The notes under the pieces are model-generated. The model was given only the letters and a program-made list of their open reading frames with translations, was not told the DNA's origin and searched no databases. Positions 52,516-59,513 of a DNA stretch of 64,000 nucleotides are shown one piece after another. The stretch covers positions 2,480,001 through 2,544,000 of the forward strand of contig AP017424.1 of the NCBI GenBank assembly GCA_002355495.1. The letters are read 5' to 3'. The first letter of the stretch is position 1; each line of letters begins with the position of its first letter. Origin of the DNA: Streptomyces laurentii. GTDB taxonomy: Bacteria > Actinomycetota > Actinomycetes > Streptomycetales > Streptomycetaceae. The translations under genes were made by a program, and so were the position numbers.

Positions 52516-53877
52516 ATGGCGCTTCACACATCACCGGCAGATCCCTCGGGCACGGTGCCGCCCGGCGAGATCATCCGCAGAGCCCGCAAGACGCAGGGCA
52601 TGAGCCTGGCCCAGCTGGGTGAACTGACCGGATACTCCGCCTCCCAGGTCTCCCGGCTGGAGCGCGGCGAGTCCCCCCTGGCGATCCCCGTACTCCGGCG
52701 ATTCGCGCAAGCCCTCGACATCCCACCGCAGGCGCTCGGCCTCGCGCCGACCCCAACCCGACACCGTTCGCGGACTCCCATGTATCCCCGCCTGCCCGCC
52801 CCTACTCTGGGCGTACGGAGTTCCGACGGGGAGGATGCGATGAGGCGAAGGGACATGCTCTCGACGCTCGCGGTCACCGCCGCCGCTGCGATGGGCGCGC
52901 CGATCGCTGGAGCCGGCGAAGCAGCGTCCGACGATACGCAGCTGGCCGACACTCTCACCGCGGGCCTGCGTGACGCGATGCTCGGCCTTGGCCGGCCCGT
53001 TCCCGATGAGCCGCTGAGCCGCCTGGCAGCCGACCTCCGCCGTGCCACCGACGATTTCGACGCGGGCGCGTACTCCCGTCTTGCCCTGCACCTGCCCCGC
53101 CTGGTCCGCGCGGGGCACCAGACGACGGGCAGCAGCGACCAGCTACGGATCCTGGCCCGCAGCTACCTCCTGGCCACCCGCACCCTCATCAAGGTCGACG
53201 AACCACAGCTCGGGTGGATGGCCGCAGACCGGGCCCGGCAGCTCGCCATCGCCGGTGGCGCGCCTATCGCGGTCGCGGAGGCCGCCCGGCAACAGGCTGT
53301 ACTCGCCCGCCGATCAGGGTGGCACGACCAAGCCCTCACGCTCGCGCTCACCGCCGCCGACGATCCCGCTCTCCGCGAAGCAGGCCCCCAAGGCGAGGCA
53401 CAGCGGGGTCTGCTCATCCAGTGCGCCGCGTACACCGTCGCCCACCAGCGCGACCGGACCAGCATGCGCGAACTCACCGCAGAGGCCGCCGCCATCGCCA
53501 AGAACCTCGGGCCCGGGATTCTGCGGGACACGAGCGGCGCGTTCACCACCGCCACCGTGCAGTTGCACCTCATCTCCGCCGAGACCGCCGCCGGCGACCC
53601 AGCCGCCGCCATCGCCGCCGCCGACGCCCTCCCCCCGCAGCTCCTGCCGACCGCCGAGCGCCGCTCGATGTACTTCACCGACCGGGCCAAGGCGTACGCG
53701 CAGTGGGGACGGCGGGACGACTGCATTCGCGCGCTGCTTCGGGCCGAGCGCCAGGCGCCGGAGGAGACACACGCTCGCCCGGCTGTACGGGCGCTCGTCT
53801 CGGGGCTGCTGCTGTCCGGGCGTACGACCCCCGACCTCCGCGGCCTCGCCGCTCGCACGGGCGCGCTCGCGGGCTAG
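52516..53877 (+). CDS. XRE-family regulator with TPR-like domain, divergent from cell-wall cassette
   Basis: The 453-residue product has an HTH at ~18-70 ('GEIIRRARKTQGMSLAQLGELTGYSASQVSRLERGESPLAIPVLRRFAQALDIPPQALGL'), a Tat/Sec-like hydrophobic patch after 'MRRRDMLSTLAVTAAAAMGAPIAGAG' (probably a linker artefact of the family, as the protein is otherwise cytosolic), and a ~280-residue helical repeat region. Such HTH-TPR proteins often sense a small molecule. It is divergent from the GlmU-like/MurA/hydrolase/MurB operon and most likely controls it through the palindrome at 52426. Confidence 0.85.
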   Translation: MALHTSPADPSGTVPPGEIIRRARKTQGMSLAQLGELTGYSASQVSRLERGESPLAIPVLRRFAQALDIPPQALGLAPTPTRHRSRTPMYPRLPAPTLGVRSSDGEDAMRRRDMLSTLAVTAAAAMGAPIAGAGEAASDDTQLADTLTAGLRDAMLGLGRPVPDEPLSRLAADLRRATDDFDAGAYSRLALHLPRLVRAGHQTTGSSDQLRILARSYLLATRTLIKVDEPQLGWMAADRARQLAIAGGAPIAVAEAARQQAVLARRSGWHDQALTLALTAADDPALREAGPQGEAQRGLLIQCAAYTVAHQRDRTSMRELTAEAAAIAKNLGPGILRDTSGAFTTATVQLHLISAETAAGDPAAAIAAADALPPQLLPTAERRSMYFTDRAKAYAQWGRRDDCIRALLRAERQAPEETHARPAVRALVSGLLLSGRTTPDLRGLAARTGALAG

Positions 53878-53913
53878 CTCCGCCCTAGAGACGAGCCGCC
53901 GACCTTACAGACC

Positions 53914-53943
53914 GCCCCGGCCGGACTCCACCCCGGCCGGGGC
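53914..53943. terminator. terminator between convergent regulator genes
   Basis: GCCCCGGCCGG (53914-53924) pairs with CCGGCCGGGGC (53933-53943) around an 8-nt loop, between the stop codons of the XRE regulator (plus) and the TrmB/LuxR-like regulator (minus). Confidence 0.7.
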
Positions 53944-53970
53944 TCCTGCATGTCAGACACGGCCGACGCG

Positions 53971-54927
53971 CTACGGCAGGTCCCGCTCTGGACTGCGCGC
54001 CCACCAGATGACGAGCTGGTAGTTCGTGTTCAGTCCAAGCCCGTCCCGGAGGAGCGACAGCTGGCGGCTGACCTCACGCTCGCTGACCCCAACGCGGGCA
54101 GCGACCTTGGCCTGGGAGTCCGCGGTCTCCATGGCCCGCAGAATGGTGCGCTGCCGCGCTGAGGTGACTGTCTCGGCGAGCGCGCGCCGCGCTTCCTGCC
54201 AGGGCGTCGCCCGCTCCCAGTAGCTGTCGAAGATCGCCCGGTGGGACGCGATCGATGGCACGTCGGTCACATGCCACCCCGAATCTTCCTCGCCGGGAAC
54301 CACGTGGTTCTCGACGAAGAGGCTGCGATCGGAGATGATCATCCGTGGTGGGAGATCTCGACCCACCCTCACCTCTCCGCCAGCATTTAGGATCGCCTCG
54401 ACGTATGCACGGGTGGGTGCATGGTCAAGGGCAGCAGCAGAGTAGAGGAAGCGGCAGCGTACACCGCGGGCGAGGATGCTGGTCGAGCGCTCCATCGCCT
54501 GCTGCACGACCACAGGATCGCGTTCCTCGGGTTCCCCGGGCTGCACGGTGAGCAGGTCGCCTGCCGCCCTCTCCAGGACCTCACCGATGCGGCGGTTCAT
54601 CAGAGACTTGGTGGCGAGGAACTCCGACCCAGGTCCGCCGTACATGCGGGAGGGATCGTAGTGCTCGGCCAGCGCCTCCAGCGCCGCCGGGATCTGCTCC
54701 ATCGCCGCGATCGCGCCCAGGAGCTTGTTGCGCTGCACGGCCATGAGCTGCTGCATGGCCACCCGCGGGTCCAGAGCGACCCGCCGGTCCCCGGCCTGAT
54801 CAACCAGGCCGAGACGCACGAGCCGATCCACTGCGGCCTGGTCCGTGACCGCGCCCCCTTCGGCCACGGTCCGGTAGGCGTCCACCTCGGCCTGATCCAG
54901 CCCGAGGTCTGTGTGCTCCTCGTTCAC
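53971..54927 (-). CDS. TrmB/LuxR-like regulator divergent from the DPGWG peptide gene
   Basis: The 318-residue regulator has an N-terminal region like TrmB-type winged helices ('LDQAEVDAYRTVAEGGAVTDQAAVDRLVRLGLVDQAGDRRVALDPRVAMQQL'), a central PLD-like effector-binding domain ('GVRCRFLYSAAALDHAPTRAYVEAILNAGGEVRVGRDLPPRMIISDRSLFVENH') and a C-terminal LuxR-type HTH ('ADSQAKVAARVGVSEREVSRQLSLLRDGLGL'). GTG 54927 after AAGGGGGGG is the best start. It is divergent from a small secreted peptide gene, with an inverted repeat between them, so it is likely the receptor or controller of that peptide. Confidence 0.82.
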   Translation of the reverse strand: MNEEHTDLGLDQAEVDAYRTVAEGGAVTDQAAVDRLVRLGLVDQAGDRRVALDPRVAMQQLMAVQRNKLLGAIAAMEQIPAALEALAEHYDPSRMYGGPGSEFLATKSLMNRRIGEVLERAAGDLLTVQPGEPEERDPVVVQQAMERSTSILARGVRCRFLYSAAALDHAPTRAYVEAILNAGGEVRVGRDLPPRMIISDRSLFVENHVVPGEEDSGWHVTDVPSIASHRAIFDSYWERATPWQEARRALAETVTSARQRTILRAMETADSQAKVAARVGVSEREVSRQLSLLRDGLGLNTNYQLVIWWARSPERDLP

Positions 54928-54982
54928 ATCAACCCCCCCTTGGCGGGATCCAGACAGGTCCGAAACCCGCAACGCGATTCCT

Positions 54983-55009
54983 CTGGCATACGCCTATCGC
55001 ACATGCCAG
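54983..55009. promoter_or_regulatory. inverted repeat CTGGCAT-N13-ATGCCAG in divergent promoter
   Basis: Perfect 7-bp arms at 54983-54989 and 55003-55009 have centres 20 bases apart, i.e. two helical turns, as expected for a dimeric HTH protein. The site lies midway between the regulator start (54927) and the peptide start (55075). Confidence 0.68.
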
Positions 55010-55074
55010 CCTAAAGATCACAACAGACAGCGCACGCATGCTCAGGCTGCGATGCGTACCGAGAGAGGACGCCC

Positions 55075-55290
55075 GTGAGACAGAACGCGATCAAGGCGCT
55101 CGCGGCACTGCTGCTTGCCGCAGCCGGGACGGTGGCACTCTCGGCTACCGCCACCGCTGACGACCCGGGATGGGGCGCGCCGGCCACCGCAGGTGACCCG
55201 GGATGGGGCGCGCCGGCGGCCACAGGCGACCCGGCCGCAACAACGACTCCCGCCCCGACCGTAACAGCGAAGGACCCCGGCTGGGGGTGA
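55075..55290 (+). CDS. secreted DPGWG-repeat peptide (candidate signalling peptide)
   Basis: The 71-residue precursor starts at GTG 55075 (GAGAGGA upstream). Residues 1-28 are a Sec signal peptide with a hydrophobic core 'ALAALLLAAAGTVALS' and AxA site A26-T-A28. The mature part of 43 residues holds DPGWG at 30-34, 41-45 and, as the very C-terminus, 67-71, in Ala/Thr/Pro-rich context. No Cys or enzyme motif is present. The repeated Trp-containing pentapeptide and exact C-terminal placement suggest processing to a short peptide signal. It is divergent from a dedicated regulator. Confidence 0.8.
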   Translation: MRQNAIKALAALLLAAAGTVALSATATADDPGWGAPATAGDPGWGAPAATGDPAATTTPAPTVTAKDPGWG

Positions 55291-55334
55291 CCTAGCGTCA
55301 GGGCCCATGAACGTCCGCTGGAAACCCAGCGGCG

Positions 55335-55404
55335 TACGGGATCGTGGCCGGTGGTCCATGCGAGGTGCACCGCTCCGTCCAGATGGCGGAGCCACGATCC
55401 CGTA
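55335..55404 (+). repeat. 14-bp inverted repeat with nested pairing, before attR
   Basis: TACGGGATCGTGGC (55335-55348) and its exact complement (55391-55404) enclose 42 bases that contain CGGTG/CACCG inner pairing (55349-55353 with 55367-55371 approximately). It may be a structured RNA at the 3' end of the peptide transcript or DNA arms near attP. No coding potential is seen between 55291 and 55557. Confidence 0.6.
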
Positions 55405-55405
55405 G

Positions 55406-55437
55406 CCGCCCTGGACTCTATGCTGAGTCCAGGGCGG
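55406..55437 (+). terminator. terminator after the peptide gene
   Basis: A 13-bp perfect stem (55406-55418 with 55425-55437), 6-nt loop and a following TTG. It is directly adjacent to the preceding inverted repeat. Confidence 0.75.
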
Positions 55438-55557
55438 TTGCCTATACCGGGTCCCTTCCGGTCAACCTGCCAAGAATGATTGGCCAAGTGCCCTTCATAA
55501 ACTTGGCGAAGCGTGGCCAGGGAAAACGCAGGTAAGCACAGCACACACTGCCCGATA

Positions 55558-55602
55558 CCTTCTAAGCACTTGGCCGCAGGTTCGAGTCCTGCCGGGGGCG
55601 CA
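55558..55602 (+). other. attR core (45 bp copy of tRNA-Arg 3' part)
   Basis: Exact duplicate of 14477-14521. Upstream sequence does not match a tRNA 5' half, so this is an att remnant rather than a tRNA gene. The next bases carry the original host terminator. Confidence 0.93.
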
Positions 55603-55609
55603 CGACGTA

Positions 55610-55633
55610 GACCCTCCTTCGGGAGGGTCTTTT
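55610..55633 (+). terminator. displaced host terminator of tRNA-Arg
   Basis: GACCCTCC (55610-55617), TTCG loop, GGAGGGTC (55622-55629) and TTTT form a rho-independent terminator 8 bases after attR. Before integration it would have ended the tRNA-Arg transcript. The following 240 bases to 55874 hold no recognisable gene. Confidence 0.85.
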
Positions 55634-55874
55634 CGCTGCTCCGGGGCGGTTTCGGGTGGAAGCGTCCCGGGTCGGGCGCACCTGCGGGATCGGCCGGGCG
55701 CGCTCGGCCGGGGCTGGCTTGAACCGGGTTCCCGCGGGTGGCCACGGAGAATAAGCGGTGACTTTTTCGGCCGCCTTCCGGGGTGTGGCGTTGCGCCGTT
55801 CCCGTCTCCATCGATCCCTCGCTTCGGCCCGGGTGGGCGCTCGTCGGCACGCCAGGCGTAAGGAGCCGGGGCCG

Positions 55875-56533
55875 TCAGGCGGTGCGGCGGTTGCCCCGGT
55901 CGTCGCAGGGGAGGGCGACCGCCGGGTGGTGCGCGTGGAGGTCGCGGATGGCCTGCTGTTCCACCTGGGCGATCGCGGTCGGGCCCACGTCGACGATGCC
56001 GCCGAAGGGACGGTCGACGTCCCGGATGATGACCAGGGTCGTGGTGAGCAGCGCGGTGATCACGGTGAGGGTGACGATCTGGCCGCGGTTGTTCCTGCGC
56101 GGCAGCCAGAAGCCGAGCGCCACCACCGTGATGGCCAGGGTCACGATCAGGAACAGGAAGATGGCGCCGGCGATGCTCGGGCTCGCCTGGGCCAGGCGCT
56201 CGTCGCGCGCGACGGAGCGGTCGTTGTCCGCCGAGACCAGCATGCCGAAGACCGGCTGGCCCTGCACCTGGCGGAAGGCCTGCCGGAAGTCGGTGGGCCA
56301 CACGCTGGGCGCCGGGGATCCGTCGCTGTTCCCCTCGGACATGAGCGGCCATTCCTGGACGCGGACGGCGCGGGCGCAGCAGATCGCGTCGGCCTCGATC
56401 CGCGCCCGCGGAGCGCCCGGGGGAGGTACCCGGCGGTCTCCACCAGCTGGTCCACGGCGCGGGCCTCGCTGTTCGCGGAGATACCCGCGATCAGCGCCAG
56501 TGCGGCGATGACGATGACGAGGACCGTGGGCGG
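55875..56533 (-). pseudogene. DUF4239-like membrane protein, frame-broken and N-terminally incomplete
   Basis: The C-terminal ~170 residues are in one frame: 'ARIEADAICCARAVRVQEWPLMSEG', 'SVWPTDFRQAFRQVQ', two membrane segments ('AIFLFLIVTLAITVVALGFWL', 'IVTLTVITALLTTTLVIIRD') and 'DRPFGGIVDVGPTAIAQVEQQ', the usual DUF4239 pattern. The preceding membrane helix and 'SEARAVDQLVETAGYLP' are in another frame, which would be joined by one extra C in the C-run near 56419-56423. That frame meets a stop at 56534 without a start codon, so a second lesion or true decay is present. The function of the family is not known. Confidence 0.65.
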
Positions 56534-56731
56534 TCACCTCCGAGGACGGGTGAGGAGTCCTCTGCCGCGGGACGGGCGGGGGCAGAGCATCGCGATCCTG
56601 CCGCGCGAGCCGCCCCGCCTCCGGGTGGAAACGGCGTCGTTCCCGAACGGACGGCACCGGCTTCCACCAGAAGGACGCGTCCGCCGCCGGGTTCACCCGG
56701 CCCGGGACCCACGCGGCCGGTGCCCGCGTCC

Positions 56732-57898
56732 CTACTCGACGGCGGGCAGGGAGACCCGGACGGTGAGGCCGCCGCCCGGGTTGGGGGTCAGGTCCAAGTC
56801 CCCGTGGTGGGCTCGGACGATGCTGGCGACGATCGTCAGGCCGAGGCCGTGACCGCGGCGGGTCGGATCCTTCTCGGCGACGCGCCCGCTGCCGCGCAGG
56901 AACGGTTCGGTGAGCCGGTCGACGGCGACGGGCAGCGGCGGCCCGGTGTTGGTGACCGTCAGGAGGGTGCGGCCGGGGCGGAGCGGGTCGGGGCCGGTGG
57001 TCAGGGCGAGCGATCCGCCCGTGGGCAGGTTGTGCCGTACGGCGTTGTGGAGCAGGTTCAGGACGAGCTGGCGCAGCAGGACGTCGTTGCCGTCGACCAG
57101 GGCCGGGCGGGGGTCGGCGGACAAGGCGACGCCGCGCGTCCCGGCCTCCTCGCGGACCGTCTCGACGGCGCTCCGGGCGAGGCCGGCGAGGTCGAGCGGT
57201 TCCCGCGCGGGCGGGGTGTGGTCGAGGGCGGAGAGCTGGAGCAGGGCGTCGGTGATGTCGATGCCGCGCTGGTTGGTCTCGCGGAGCCGGGAGACGAGCC
57301 GGCCGTAGTCCTGGCCGTCGGGGTCGGCGACGGCCACGTCGAGCATGGTGCGGCTGACGGCGAGGGGCGTCCGCAGTTCGTGCGAGGCGTTGGCGGCGAA
57401 CCGCTGCTGGGCGTCGAAGGACCGCTGGAGCCGGGCGAGCATGTCGTCGAAGGTGTCGGAGAGTTCGGTGAACTCGTCGCGCGGGCCGGTGAGTCCGACG
57501 CGGTGATCGAGGGAGCCGTCGGCGGCCCGCCGGGCCGCGCGGGTGATGTCCTGGAGCGGGCGCAGGACGCGGCCGGCGATCAGCCAGCCGGCCCCGAGCC
57601 CGATCAGCGCGAGCAGCAGCAGGACGACGCCCGACGCCTTGACCAGGGCCTGCAGGATGTCGGGGCGCGTGGCGACGGCGGCGGCCTGCGGGTTCAGGTC
57701 GCCCAGCGGGTAGTCGGGGACGAAGCGCAGGGCCAGGTAGACCACGACCAGGCTGAGCGAGCCGGCGACGAACACGAACAGGGCGTAGGTCAGCGTGAGT
57801 TTCATCCGGGCGGTCAGCCGCCGCGGCCGCCGGCCGGGCCGGGCGGGCACGGCGGGCATAGCGGAGGAAGCGGACGGGGGTACGGATTCGTGTCTCAT
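56732..57898 (-). CDS. two-component sensor histidine kinase
   Basis: The 388-residue kinase has two membrane spans ('LTLTYALFVFVAGSLSLVVVYLAL' near 34-57 and 'ASGVVLLLLALIGLGAGWLIAG' near 88-110) with a short external loop, a HAMP linker, an H-box 'FAANASHELRTPLAV', an N-box 'LLHNAVRHN' and G-boxes 'GHGLGLTIV' and 'GGGLTVRV'. It overlaps the response regulator stop by 4 bases. The short sensor loop suggests sensing at or in the membrane. The signal may be cell-wall-related, given the divergent VanY-like gene. Confidence 0.93.
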   Translation of the reverse strand: MRHESVPPSASSAMPAVPARPGRRPRRLTARMKLTLTYALFVFVAGSLSLVVVYLALRFVPDYPLGDLNPQAAAVATRPDILQALVKASGVVLLLLALIGLGAGWLIAGRVLRPLQDITRAARRAADGSLDHRVGLTGPRDEFTELSDTFDDMLARLQRSFDAQQRFAANASHELRTPLAVSRTMLDVAVADPDGQDYGRLVSRLRETNQRGIDITDALLQLSALDHTPPAREPLDLAGLARSAVETVREEAGTRGVALSADPRPALVDGNDVLLRQLVLNLLHNAVRHNLPTGGSLALTTGPDPLRPGRTLLTVTNTGPPLPVAVDRLTEPFLRGSGRVAEKDPTRRGHGLGLTIVASIVRAHHGDLDLTPNPGGGLTVRVSLPAVE

Positions 57899-58593
57899 CG
57901 TCCGTCACGCCCCGGCGCCGCGGACCGCCCGGCCGGCTCGTCGAGGCGGTACCCGACGCCGGACACGGTGTGGATGGCCCATGGTTCGCCGAGCCGCTTG
58001 CGCAGTGCGGACATGGTGATACGGACCGCGTTGGTGAACGGGTCGGCGTTCTCGTCCCAGGCCCGCTCCAGCAGCGTCTCCGCGCTGACGACCCCGCCCC
58101 GCGCGGTCATCAGGACCTCCAGGACGGCGAACTGCTTCCTGGTGAGCGCCACGTACCTCCCGTCCCGGAAGACCTCGCGCCGGAACGGGTCGAGCCGGAT
58201 CCCCGCGCAGTCGATGACCGGGGGCGTGCCGTCCTTGGGGCGGCGGGCCAGCGAGCGGAGCCGTACGACCAGTTCCTTCAGGTCGAAGGGCTTCGTCAGG
58301 TAGTCGTCGGCGCCGATCTCGAACCCGGCGACCTTCTCGTCGATCAGCCCCGCCGCGGTCAGCATGAGTACCCGGCAGCCCAGCCTCCGTTCCACGATGA
58401 TCCGGCACACGTCGTCGCCGTGGGTGCCGGGGATGTCGCGGTCGAGGACCACGATGTCGTACTCGTTCACGGCGAGGCGCTCCAGGGCGGTGTCGCCGTC
58501 CCCGGCGATGTCGGAGGCGATGGCCTCGAGCCTCAGTCCCGCCTGTACCGCCTCGGCGAGATACAGCTCGTCCTCGACTATCAGCACCCGCAT
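57895..58593 (-). CDS. OmpR-family response regulator
   Basis: The 232-residue regulator has a receiver domain with Asp8-9/Asp51 region ('VEDE', 'IVVLDRDIPG'), the Thr/Lys switch ('LMLTAAG', 'LTKPF') and a C-terminal winged helix ('ALTRKQFAVLEVLMTARGGVVSAETLLERAWDENADPFTNAVRITMSALRKRLG', 'IHTVSGVGYRL'). It starts at ATG 58593 and is the first gene of the operon with its kinase. Three direct repeats lie upstream of it in the divergent promoter. Confidence 0.94.
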   Translation of the reverse strand: MRVLIVEDELYLAEAVQAGLRLEAIASDIAGDGDTALERLAVNEYDIVVLDRDIPGTHGDDVCRIIVERRLGCRVLMLTAAGLIDEKVAGFEIGADDYLTKPFDLKELVVRLRSLARRPKDGTPPVIDCAGIRLDPFRREVFRDGRYVALTRKQFAVLEVLMTARGGVVSAETLLERAWDENADPFTNAVRITMSALRKRLGEPWAIHTVSGVGYRLDEPAGRSAAPGRDGR

Positions 58594-58674
58594 ACGGTCT
58601 CTCCTGCTTCGCGACGCCCGACCCGGTCTGTCCGCGCGTCCCCACTGGAAACGGTACGAGGACGGCGCAAGGAC

Positions 58675-58722
58675 ATCGAAACGGCAGAGGGATATCGAAA
58701 ACGTATCGGGAAATCGAAACGG
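58675..58722. promoter_or_regulatory. three direct repeats ATCGAAA(A)CG at 19-bp spacing
   Basis: Copies start at 58675, 58694 and 58713, exactly 19 bases apart (two are ATCGAAACGG, the middle ATCGAAAACG). They lie between the divergent response regulator and VanY-like genes and stand out as AT-rich. OmpR-family proteins bind direct repeats, so this is a probable binding array for the adjacent regulator. Confidence 0.72.
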
Positions 58723-58803
58723 CCAGGTAACACGGCCCCCCGTTCACTCAGGGCATCGGTCCGCGGCATCACCCGCCGCCCGTCCAGACGCCCGGAGGCG
58801 ACC

Positions 58804-59442
58804 ATGCACGACGACGATCCCACCGCGAACGAGGCCGCGACGGCGGTACGCCGTTCCCCGGGCCGGACCGCGACCACCGTCGGCGCCGTGGCGGCGGTGG
58901 CGGTCGCCGCGCTGGCCGTCACGCTCTGGGGTACGGGGCCCGGGAACAAGCCCGCCGCACCGGCCGCCGGCGCTCCTCCGGGGACCTCGGCCGTCGCCCC
59001 GGAGGACGACGACGACAGTGAGCAGCCGGACGGCCGCCCGCTCACCCCGTTCGACACCCGGTACCCGGCCGTCGGCCGCCTGGACGCGGGCCTGCTGAAG
59101 GCCGTCCAGGAAGCGGCCCGGGACGCCCGCGCCGACGGCATCGAGTTCCGGGTCACGTCGGGGTGGCGTACGAAGGATCACCAGCAGCGACTGCTGGACG
59201 AGGCCGTCAAGCGGTACGGGAGCACCGAGCGGGCGCGGCAGTACGTGAGCACCCCGCAGAAGTCGGCCCACGTGACCGGGAAGGCGGTCGACATCGGCCC
59301 CACCGACGCCGACGACTGGCTCATCCGCAAGGGCGCCCGCTACGGCCTGTGCCAGGTCTACAACAACGAGATGTGGCACTTCGAGCTGCTCACCAGCCCC
59401 GGCGGCACCTGCCCGAGCCCGCTGACCGACGCGGCCGGCTGA
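58804..59442 (+). CDS. VanY-like D-alanyl-D-alanine carboxypeptidase (M15B)
   Basis: The 212-residue enzyme has an N-terminal membrane anchor ('TTVGAVAAVAVAALAVTLWGTGP', residues ~25-47), an acidic linker and a peptidase domain with 'FRVTSGWRTKDHQQRLLDEAV', the zinc ligands in 'SAHVTGKAVDIG' (SxHxxGxAxD) and 'EMWHFEL' (ExxHxE/WHFE). It should trim the terminal D-Ala from peptidoglycan stem peptides outside the membrane. It is divergent from a two-component system that probably controls it, as in VanRS-type loci. ATG 58804 has GGAGGCGACC upstream. Confidence 0.92.
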   Translation: MHDDDPTANEAATAVRRSPGRTATTVGAVAAVAVAALAVTLWGTGPGNKPAAPAAGAPPGTSAVAPEDDDDSEQPDGRPLTPFDTRYPAVGRLDAGLLKAVQEAARDARADGIEFRVTSGWRTKDHQQRLLDEAVKRYGSTERARQYVSTPQKSAHVTGKAVDIGPTDADDWLIRKGARYGLCQVYNNEMWHFELLTSPGGTCPSPLTDAAG

Positions 59443-59513
59443 CTGCGATGCGTTCACCGCGTTCCCCGCGCGCAGCCGCCGTACCGACGCCACTCCCCTC
59501 CCCAGGACCCGCC

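Larger units (their letters stand above)
14477..55602 (+). mobile_element. complete-looking siphovirus prophage (~41.1 kb) in tRNA-Arg
   Basis: The element is bounded by exact 45-bp att repeats. Gene order is integrase, immunity, early/replication, HNH, terminase, portal, protease, capsid, connectors, tail, lysis, cargo. All expected head, tail and lysis genes are intact in frame, so it may be inducible. It has an HK97-like head module, an iteron-containing replication gene, and about 10 kb of cargo next to attR that is not needed for virion formation. The unit length if excised is 41,081 bp. Confidence 0.95.

Noticed and set aside
55558..55602. A second tRNA-Arg gene
   Set aside because: Only the 3' part is present; the sequence before it cannot form the acceptor, D-arm or anticodon 5' stem. 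It is attR.
55875..57908. A 677-codon minus-strand frame covering the DUF4239 region and the histidine kinase
   Set aside because: Only its last ~170 codons look like protein; the rest is Arg/Pro-rich and out of frame with the kinase, whose motifs are in another frame.
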